Source of the DNA: CAWJMF01 sp963843945
Lineage (GTDB): Bacteria > Vulcanimicrobiota > Vulcanimicrobiia > Vulcanimicrobiales > Vulcanimicrobiaceae
Direction of reading: 5' to 3'
Assembly: GCA_963843945.1 (NCBI GenBank)
Contig: CAWJMF010000006.1
Coordinates: 62,001 to 126,000, forward strand
Length of the DNA: 64,000 bases
Under the pieces are notes generated by a model. The model had not been told where the DNA came from, ran no database searches, and worked only from the letters and a program-made list of their open reading frames with translations. Of the stretch, positions 58,544-64,000 are shown in pieces (the stretch's first letter is position 1; each line of letters opens with the position of its first letter). A program made the position numbers and the translations under genes.

Positions 58544-59026
58544 CTACATCAGTTTGCGCGGGCTGACCAGGATGCCGTCGTCGTCGGCGTAGAGGTACTC
58601 GCCGGGCCGAAAGGTCACGCCGCCGAACGTGACGGCGACGTCCGCGTTGCCCGAACCGTTCTTCGCGCTTTTCATCGGGTTCGAACCGAGGGCTTTGATG
58701 CCGAGGTCGAGGGTGGCGAGCGCTTCGACATCGCGGACCGCGCCGTTGACGATCAAGCCGTTCCAGCCGTTGTCGCGTGCGAACCCGGCGAGCACGTCGC
58801 CGACGAGCGCCGTGCGCAGCGAGCCGCCGCCGTCGATGACGAGTACCGCGCCGTTTCCCGGCGTTTGCAGCGCCGCCCGCACGAGGGCGTTGTCTTCGTA
58901 GACGTCGAGCGTGCGAATCGGCCCGGCGAAATACTTGCGCGCGCCAAACTGGCGGAACTGCAGCTCGCAGCTTTGCACGTCGGCTTGGTGGGCATCGACG
59001 AGGTCGGCGGTGCGAGAGTCGCTCAC
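58544..59026 (-). CDS. RraA-like protein (RNase E activity regulator / HMG aldolase family)
   Basis: This 160-residue protein matches the RraA family along its length: SDSRTADLVDAH at the N-terminus, YEDNALVRAALQTPGNGAVLV, GGGSLRTALVGDVLA near residue 80, and GLIVNGAVRDVEALATLDLGI, which carries the Arg and Asp used for metal/substrate binding in the aldolase members. It could act on RNase E or as a hydroxy-methyl-oxoglutarate/oxaloacetate lyase. The GTG at 59026 gives the usual length. It lies 16 bases downstream of a secreted-protein gene. Confidence 0.9.
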   Translation of the reverse strand: MSDSRTADLVDAHQADVQSCELQFRQFGARKYFAGPIRTLDVYEDNALVRAALQTPGNGAVLVIDGGGSLRTALVGDVLAGFARDNGWNGLIVNGAVRDVEALATLDLGIKALGSNPMKSAKNGSGNADVAVTFGGVTFRPGEYLYADDDGILVSPRKLM

Positions 59027-59042
59027 CGCGACCCCGGCGGGG

Positions 59043-59567
59043 TTAGCGGTGCGCGAGCGGTGCGGGAACCGTTTGGTCGACGTGCACGCGCACCGTCGCG
59101 CCGCGCGGGACGACGAACTCCGAACGCTCGCCGGTGGGAGCCAGTCCAACCCATTTGCCGAGGATATTGCCGACGATAAGGCCGGAGCCTGCGCGCGCGT
59201 GCGCGTGTCCCGCTATCGGCGCGACCGCGCCGCTCGGCAAGACGATTTCGTCGAAGGCGAGCGCTAGACGCGCGCCGTGGCCTTGGGCCGGCGGCAGCAC
59301 GCCGGCGACGTGACCCTGCACCGAGGCCCCCTCGTATTGCGTGTCGCCGTTCGGGAACGGCGGTACGATCTCGAGCCGCAGCTGCTGGCCGGGACGGGCG
59401 GCGCGGGTATCGAGATCGGCGGGGAACCGGGCAAGCATCGTGTTGGGCGCCGGCGCGGAACTCGCCGCATAAGCGGCACCGATACCGAAACCCAGCGCGA
59501 CCGCGAGGCCGAATGCCAAGGGAAAGGCCTGACCTAGGCGGGGCCGGTTAGAGACCTGTCGCTGCAT
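59043..59567 (-). CDS. Secreted protein of unknown function
   Basis: This 174-residue product has a signal peptide (LAFGLAVALGFGIGAAYAAS; cleavage expected near residue 36) and a mature part with beta-strand patterns: RPGQQLRLEIVPPFPNGDTQY, SVQGHVAGVLPPAQGHGARLAL, then SGAVAPIAGHAHARAG and a VPRGATVRVHVDQT ending. This resembles proteins that modify or coat a surface matrix, but I cannot name a family. It is transcribed towards the RraA-like gene with a 16-base gap, so the two may share a transcript. Confidence 0.75.
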   Translation of the reverse strand: MQRQVSNRPRLGQAFPLAFGLAVALGFGIGAAYAASSAPAPNTMLARFPADLDTRAARPGQQLRLEIVPPFPNGDTQYEGASVQGHVAGVLPPAQGHGARLALAFDEIVLPSGAVAPIAGHAHARAGSGLIVGNILGKWVGLAPTGERSEFVVPRGATVRVHVDQTVPAPLAHR

Positions 59568-59632
59568 ACCAGGCTGTTTCCACGCCCAGGGGCCCGCGAA
59601 CCCATTTCTGAGACGGGCCCGGCATGAAATCC

Positions 59633-60877
59633 TTACGAGCGCGCCGGTGCGTGGCCGTTCGTCGAGACGGGAGGCGTATGCTTGCTCAGCTCGAGCTTGG
59701 CGATCGCCGCGCGGTGCACTTCGTCGGGACCGTCGGCGAGGCGCAGCGTGCGCAGTTGCGCGTAGAGGTAGGCGAGCCCGAAGTCGTCGCTCACGCCGCC
59801 GGCGCCGTGCGCCTGAATCGCGCGATCGACCACGCGCGTCGCGACGTTCGGCGCGACCACTTTGATCATCGCGATCGCGGCGCGCGCGCCTTTATTCCCG
59901 TGGCGGTCCATCAAGTCCGCCGCGTGCAGCGTGAGCAACCGCGCTTGATCGATCTCGATTCGCGAATCGGCGATCCATTCGCCGATGACGCCTTGTTCCG
60001 AGAGCGGCTTGCCGAACGCGACGCGGCTTTGCACGCGTTCGCACATCGCCGCAAGCGCTCGTTCCGCCGCGCCGATCGAACGCATGCAATGGTGGATCCG
60101 ACCCGGTCCGAGCCGGCCCTGCGCGATCTCGAAGCCGCGGCCCTCACCCAGTAGCAGATTATCCGCGGGAACGCGGACGTTCTCGAAGACGACCTCGGCG
60201 TGCCCGTGGGGTGCGTCGTCGTACCCGAAGACGGTCAGCGGGCGCAGCACGCGCACGCCAGGCGTATCGATCGGAACGAGGATCATCGACTGCTGCAGGT
60301 GCCGTGGAGCCGTCGGATCGGTCTTGCCCATGAAGATGAGGATCTTGCAGCGCGGATCGAGCGCTCCCGAGGTCCACCACTTGCGGCCGTCGATCCGGTA
60401 CGAATCGCCGTCGCGGACGATGCGCGCTTCGATGTTCGTTGCATCGGACGACGCGACGCCCGGTTCGGTCATCGCGAAGCCCGAGCGAATCTTTCCGGCA
60501 AGCAGCGGCTCGAGCCACTTCTTCTTTTGCGCGTCGCTACCGTAGCGTACGAGGACTTCCATGTTCCCGGTGTCGGGCGCACTGCAATTGAACACTTCGG
60601 GCGCGATCAGCGAGCGGCCCATCGTTTCGCACAGCGGCGCATACTCTCGATTCGTTAAACCGGCGCCGAGTTCGCTCTCCGGCAAGAAGAGGTTCCAAAG
60701 GCCGGCGGCGCGCGCTTTTGCCTTCATTTCGTCCATGACCGGCGGCACCGCCCAACGCTCGGCGGAAGCCGCCTGCTGTTGCCGGTACACCTTCTCGCCG
60801 GGCTCGACGACCTCGTGCATGAACGTTTCGAGCCGCTCGTGGAGCGCGCTGACTTCTGGGCGGACTTCGGTCAACAT
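59633..60877 (-). CDS. Acyl-CoA dehydrogenase (ACAD10/11-like)
   Basis: This 414-residue flavoprotein catalyses the first step of beta-oxidation, making a trans-2-enoyl-CoA. Conserved segments: FAMTEPGVASSDATNIEARI with FAD contacts near residue 155, RKWWTSGALDPRCKILIFMG, GRIHHCMRSIGAAERALAAMCER near 260, and AIQAHGAGGVSDDFGLAYLYAQLR near 350. The long N-terminal part and overall pattern resemble the ACAD10/11 branch, which often uses long-chain or 4-hydroxy acids. It is divergent from the 3-hydroxyacyl-CoA dehydrogenase gene by only 18 bases. Confidence 0.93.
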   Translation of the reverse strand: MLTEVRPEVSALHERLETFMHEVVEPGEKVYRQQQAASAERWAVPPVMDEMKAKARAAGLWNLFLPESELGAGLTNREYAPLCETMGRSLIAPEVFNCSAPDTGNMEVLVRYGSDAQKKKWLEPLLAGKIRSGFAMTEPGVASSDATNIEARIVRDGDSYRIDGRKWWTSGALDPRCKILIFMGKTDPTAPRHLQQSMILVPIDTPGVRVLRPLTVFGYDDAPHGHAEVVFENVRVPADNLLLGEGRGFEIAQGRLGPGRIHHCMRSIGAAERALAAMCERVQSRVAFGKPLSEQGVIGEWIADSRIEIDQARLLTLHAADLMDRHGNKGARAAIAMIKVVAPNVATRVVDRAIQAHGAGGVSDDFGLAYLYAQLRTLRLADGPDEVHRAAIAKLELSKHTPPVSTNGHAPARS

Positions 60878-60895
60878 GAACCGTACCTCTGACGC

Positions 60896-62134
60896 GTGTC
60901 ATCTAACGACTTTCCCGGACACCCCGCTTTTCCTATCGCACGCGCCGGCGTCGTCGGTGCCGGCACGATGGGCAGCGGCATCGCGATGGCCTTCGCCAAC
61001 TCCGGCATTCCCGTTCGGTTGTACGACGCAATGCCCGAGGCGCTTGATCGGGCACGCACGACGATCGCCCGTACCTACGAGGCGACCCGCGCCAAGGGAC
61101 GGCTGAGCGAGCCCGAGGTGGCCGCGCGACTCGCCGCGATCGAGTTTGCAAGTCGTTTCGACGAACTAGCCGAGTCGGACGTCGTGATCGAGGCGATCTT
61201 CGAATCGCTTGACCTCAAAAAGAAGACGTTCGCAGAGTTGGGTGCCTTATGCCGAAGTGAGGCGATCCTCGCAACGAACACTTCAACGCTCGACGTCGAT
61301 GCGATCGCCGCAGCCGCGCCGTTCCCGGAGCGCTCGCTTGGGATGCACTTCTTCAGTCCGGCCAACGTGATGCGCTTGCTCGAAATCGTACGTGGCGCGA
61401 AAACGTCGCCTTCGACGATTGCAACCACGGTCGAGCTTGCCAAGCGGATCGGCAAGATTCCGGTCGTCGTCGGAAACGGCGACGGTTTCGTCGGGAATCG
61501 CATGCTGCTGAAATACCGGCGTCAGGCGGAATTCTTGCTGCTTGCCGGCGCGACGCCGGAGCAAATCGACGGCGCCTTACAGCGCTTTGGCTTCGCAATG
61601 GGACCCTTTCGCGTGGCCGATCTGGCGGGTATCGACATCGGCGTAAAGGCCAAGCAAGAGCGTCGCGAGCGCGGCGTCGTCCTGCCTTTTGCCCTGACGA
61701 ACGTTTCCGACGAGCTGGTCGCAGCGGGACGTCTCGGGCAGAAAAGCGGCGCGGGATTCTATCGTTACGAGAGCGGCGATCGCACGCCGCACCCGGATTC
61801 CGCCATCGAACCGATCCTCGCGCGCGAGCGCGCGCGCCTCGGCGTCGCGCAACGTTCCGTGAGCGACGAGGAGATCGTCGAGCGCTGCGTCTACGCGCTG
61901 GTCGACGAAGGCGCGCGTATCCTACGCGACGGACTCGCCGACTCGGCCGACGACATCGACACGATCTGGGTCAACGGCTACGGCTTTCCGGCCGCGCGCG
62001 GCGGCCCGATGCGCTATGCCCGCGAAACCGGTGCCGAGCGGGTTGTCGCAGCGGTAAAGGCCTTCGCGGCCGGCGATTCGGGCGCATGGGATTCGCAAAC
62101 GCTCGGCTCCGGTCTCACGGGCAATCGGGCTTGA
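60896..62134 (+). CDS. 3-hydroxyacyl-CoA dehydrogenase
   Basis: This 412-residue enzyme oxidises 3-hydroxyacyl-CoA with NAD. The dinucleotide-binding motif AGVVGAGTMGSGIAMAFA is at residues 17-34. Also seen are LATNTSTLDVDAIA, GMHFFSPANVMRLLEIVRG with the catalytic His, and GFVGNRML. Two C-terminal 3HCDH domains follow, ending NGYGFPAARGGPM, as in the C-terminal half of FadB/FadJ, but there is no enoyl-CoA hydratase domain. The GTG start is needed to include the nucleotide-binding fold. It works in the same pathway as the divergent acyl-CoA dehydrogenase. Confidence 0.94.
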   Translation: MSSNDFPGHPAFPIARAGVVGAGTMGSGIAMAFANSGIPVRLYDAMPEALDRARTTIARTYEATRAKGRLSEPEVAARLAAIEFASRFDELAESDVVIEAIFESLDLKKKTFAELGALCRSEAILATNTSTLDVDAIAAAAPFPERSLGMHFFSPANVMRLLEIVRGAKTSPSTIATTVELAKRIGKIPVVVGNGDGFVGNRMLLKYRRQAEFLLLAGATPEQIDGALQRFGFAMGPFRVADLAGIDIGVKAKQERRERGVVLPFALTNVSDELVAAGRLGQKSGAGFYRYESGDRTPHPDSAIEPILARERARLGVAQRSVSDEEIVERCVYALVDEGARILRDGLADSADDIDTIWVNGYGFPAARGGPMRYARETGAERVVAAVKAFAAGDSGAWDSQTLGSGLTGNRA

Positions 62135-62541
62135 CCGCGCTCGCGCTCGCACTGTGTCTCGGCTTTGTCGCGGGGCTTCGCGTCGTTACGCCCGTAGCCG
62201 CCATCTTCGTCCTGCGAGGCGGCATCGGGGCTTTCGTCTGGGTACTAGCTGCCGTCGCCGAGTACGTCGTGGATGCGATGCCGAACACGCCCTCGCGCAC
62301 GCAACCCGTCGGAATGGCAGCGCGGATCGTGAGCGGAGGTTTCGTCGGGTGGGCGATCGCGACGATGCACGGCGGCTCGGGGGCTTTGGGCATGGTAGCC
62401 GGCATCGCTGGAGCTCTGACCGGCGCTTCCGCCGGCCACGCCGCACGCTTAGCTGCGATCACCCGCTTCGGCGCCTATCCCGCCGCGATCGCTGAAGACC
62501 TCGTTGCGATCGGGCTGGCAGCCTTCGTCGTCACGCGCTAG
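62131..62541 (+). CDS. DUF4126-type small membrane protein
   Basis: This 136-residue protein has about four hydrophobic segments rich in Ala and Gly: LALALCLGFVAGLRVVTPVAAIF, AFVWVLAAVAEYVVDAMPNTP, then GFVGWAIATMHGGSGALGMVAGIAGALTG in the middle, and AIAEDLVAIGLAAFVV at the end. The VAGLR and EYVVDAMPNTPSRTQP segments fit the DUF4126 family, whose function is unknown. It starts at a TTG overlapping the stop of the 3-hydroxyacyl-CoA dehydrogenase gene (TTGA), so translation is probably coupled. Confidence 0.78.
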   Translation: MTALALALCLGFVAGLRVVTPVAAIFVLRGGIGAFVWVLAAVAEYVVDAMPNTPSRTQPVGMAARIVSGGFVGWAIATMHGGSGALGMVAGIAGALTGASAGHAARLAAITRFGAYPAAIAEDLVAIGLAAFVVTR

Positions 62542-62585
62542 CGCGAAACTAGAGTAAGGCGCGGTCCACCGCACCTCGTTGCGCG

Positions 62586-62771
62586 CTACCGGAAGACGAC
62601 CCAGCCGACCAAGACGAGATCCGCGGCACCGAGTGCGACGGCCGTGATCTCGCGCCAGGTGAGCGCGACCCTCGATAAAACGCGGCGCGATAGCACCAGA
62701 GCCATTCCCATGAGGACGAGCGCGACGCCCATGCTCAGGCAAGCGACTTGCACGCTCTGGAGTGCGATCAT
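62586..62771 (-). CDS. Small membrane protein, 61 residues, unknown function
   Basis: From the ATG at 62771, which has AAGGGAG upstream at a good distance, the product is 61 residues with two hydrophobic segments (VACLSMGVALVLMGMALVL and ITAVALGAADLVLVGWVVF) separated by a basic turn (SRRVLSRVALTWRE). This is a hairpin membrane protein. No family is recognised. A longer frame to 62900 lacks membrane character. It lies about 170 bases downstream of the SDR gene on the same strand. Confidence 0.65.
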   Translation of the reverse strand: MIALQSVQVACLSMGVALVLMGMALVLSRRVLSRVALTWREITAVALGAADLVLVGWVVFR

Positions 62772-62940
62772 GAAATGCTCCCTTGTGAGGAGTAAAGGGT
62801 GGTGCGGCCTGCGGTTCGACGTACGGCTCGACGAACTCCCTGCTTCGGCGTTCCGCAAGCGATTCAGTGCAGCCACGCACTTTCTTGACGACGCCCCCAA
62901 GCGTGACGCCCATCACGCCATTTCGAAACCGTTCGCGCGG

Positions 62941-63831
62941 CTAGGGCGCAGCGGCCCCGCGAACTCGCTTCGTTCGCAACTCCGCTCCGCTCCGAGCCAG
63001 GCTCTCGTCCGGCACGAAAAAGTCCGCGTAATACGGTCCATCGTGCGGACCGGCCGCATACTTCGAGAAGTCGCTGACCCCCTCACGTCGCAGCACCTCC
63101 TCATCGATGAAGAAGTTTCCCGTACACTCGCGCGACGACTTCGTCAGGATCGCATAGGCTGCGTCCGCCATGATCTCCGGCGTGCGACTCGCGTCGGCCA
63201 TTTCGCTACCGCCGAGCAGGTTGCGCACGGCCGCGGTGTCGATCGTCGTCAACGGCCATAGGGAGTTGACGGCGACACCGTCCGCGCGAAACTCCTCGGC
63301 CATCCCCAGCGTGCACATCGACATGCCGAACTTGGCGATCGTATACGCGACGTGCGGCGCGAACCATTTGGCTTCCATATCGAGCGGCGGAGAGAGGGTG
63401 AGGATATGCGGGTTCGTCGCTTTCTTGAGATACGGCAGCGTCGCTTGCGAGCAGACGAACGTTCCGCGCGTATTGATCGACTGCATGAGGTCGTAGCGCT
63501 TCATGTCGGTGCCTAGCGTCCGCGTGAGCGAGATGGCACTGGCATTGTTGACGCAGATGTCGATCCCGCCGAACCGCTCGGCCGTCTGCTCGGCAGCCGC
63601 TCGAACTTGATCTTCGAAGCGGATATCGCAAGCGATCGCGAGCGCTTTCCCCCCGGCATCTTCAATCTCGGCTGCTGCGGTGTGAATCGTTCCCGGCAGT
63701 TTCGGGTGCGGTTCCGTTGTCTTGGCGATGATCGCCACATTCGCACCATCGCGAGCGGCACGCAGCGCAATAGCGAGTCCGATACCGCGGCTCGCGCCGC
63801 TCACAAATAGCGTTTTCCCTTTGAGACTCAT
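62941..63831 (-). CDS. Short-chain dehydrogenase/reductase, HSDL2-like
   Basis: This 296-residue SDR has the cofactor motif FVSGASRGIGLAIALRAA (about residues 8-25), NNAS near 100, and the catalytic Tyr-Lys in HVAYTIAKFGMSMC near 175. The insert AKTTEPHPKLPGTIHTAAAEIEDAGG and the later FFIDEEVLRREGVSDFSKY are typical of the hydroxysteroid-dehydrogenase-like 2 branch, often linked to fatty-acid metabolism. Its N-terminus has the TGxxxGxG pattern with Ser for Thr. AAGGAG five bases before the ATG sets the start. It follows the threonine-dehydratase-like gene by 28 bases. Confidence 0.9.
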   Translation of the reverse strand: MSLKGKTLFVSGASRGIGLAIALRAARDGANVAIIAKTTEPHPKLPGTIHTAAAEIEDAGGKALAIACDIRFEDQVRAAAEQTAERFGGIDICVNNASAISLTRTLGTDMKRYDLMQSINTRGTFVCSQATLPYLKKATNPHILTLSPPLDMEAKWFAPHVAYTIAKFGMSMCTLGMAEEFRADGVAVNSLWPLTTIDTAAVRNLLGGSEMADASRTPEIMADAAYAILTKSSRECTGNFFIDEEVLRREGVSDFSKYAAGPHDGPYYADFFVPDESLARSGAELRTKRVRGAAAP

Positions 63832-63859
63832 CCGCGCTCCTTTTCTTGTGCGACCGTCG

Positions 63860-64000
63860 CTACGTTGCAATCAGTTCGCAGAACTTCGCCAAGTCGATGT
63901 TTCCGCCCGAAACGACGGCCACGATCGGTCCCGTAGAACCCGCTCGGCCGGAGAGAGCGGCTGCGAGAGAGAGTGCGCCCGCGCCTTCCGCGACAATGCG
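63860..64000 (-). CDS. Threonine-dehydratase-like PLP enzyme (partial, C-terminal end)
   Basis: Only the last 46 residues and the stop are in the window. They read IVAEGAGALSLAAALSG ... PIVAVVSGGNIDLAKFCELI, which is the C-terminal signature of the threonine/serine dehydratase and serine racemase group (EGAGA and VSGGNID, the latter holding the PLP phosphate-distal contacts). Without the rest I cannot tell ilvA from a catabolic or racemase type. It ends 28 bases before the SDR start and is probably in the same transcript. Confidence 0.85.
   Translation of the reverse strand, partial: RIVAEGAGALSLAAALSGRAGSTGPIVAVVSGGNIDLAKFCELIAT

Noticed and set aside
59588..59622. Pair of GGGCCC palindromes after the acyl-CoA dehydrogenase gene
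   Set aside because: They could pair over a 17-base loop, but there is no T-run, so I do not call a terminator.
1..64000. CRISPR arrays, IS elements, prophage or integrase genes
   Set aside because: No spaced direct repeats, transposase-like products or terminal inverted repeats were seen; the window reads as core chromosome.

Overview
The window is 64 kb of gene-dense, high-GC DNA from what looks like a bacterial chromosome. About 60 protein genes lie in short, tightly packed runs with many 4-base stop/start overlaps. A TonB-dependent receptor, an RND pump, lipoproteins and secreted peptidases point to a diderm (outer-membrane) bacterium. Complex I, fatty-acid beta-oxidation enzymes and two branched-chain amino-acid-type ABC transporters point to an aerobic or respiring heterotroph that takes up amino acids. 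The overall style would fit a lineage such as Vulcanimicrobiota/Eremiobacterota (WPS-2), but that is a guess from gene style; no rRNA or other marker is present to settle it. I see no tRNA, rRNA, CRISPR, IS element or prophage.

Layout. 1-8633 (minus): a complex I operon read nuoA-B-C-D-E-F-[small secreted protein]-G-H-I, with nuoI cut by the window edge. 8685-9562 (plus): a carboxypeptidase-regulatory-like secreted protein and a DUF202 membrane protein without a normal start. 9611-12575 (minus): an AT-richer lipoprotein, a trypsin-like lipoprotein protease and hflX. 12676-21023: a cobalamin locus with bluB (minus), cobU-cobT-cobS (plus), btuF (minus), a cobalamin riboswitch and btuB-btuC-btuD (plus). 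20811-21278 (minus): a small secreted protein whose 3' end is antisense to the btuD tail.

21356-27574 (plus): a fusion of an alpha/beta-hydrolase-like domain to a phosphomannomutase/phosphoglucomutase, a tandem dynamin-like GTPase, and nagA. 27578-32894 (minus): an isoprenylcysteine-methyltransferase-like membrane enzyme, then a complete Liv-type ABC transporter. 33018-39040 (minus): a large zinc metalloprotease and B12-dependent methionine synthase metH. 39134-44447: a second Liv-type transporter split into plus-strand ATPases and minus-strand permeases plus binding protein. 44561-52103: a gamma-carbonic-anhydrase-like protein, an RND efflux pump, an asparaginase and an M16 peptidase.

52195-64000: cysK with a clear intrinsic terminator, an MBL-fold nuclease, an AsnC-type ligand-binding protein, an ATP-dependent DNA ligase, a GNAT acetyltransferase, a DUF885 peptidase, an RraA-like protein, a secreted protein, acyl-CoA dehydrogenase, 3-hydroxyacyl-CoA dehydrogenase, two small membrane proteins, an SDR oxidoreductase and the end of a threonine-dehydratase-like gene.

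How it fits together. The cobalamin genes take up corrinoid (BtuBCDF), make the lower ligand (BluB), activate it (CobT) and finish nucleotide-loop assembly (CobU, CobS); metH is a consumer of the product in the same window. No corrin-ring genes are here, so within this window the locus is a salvage system. The most unusual items are the hydrolase-like/phosphohexomutase fusion with an apparently broken catalytic triad, sitting 5 bases before a double dynamin with a degenerate second GTPase; a secreted protein inserted by ATGA overlap inside the complex I operon; and a btuB whose signal peptide and barrel lie in different reading frames.
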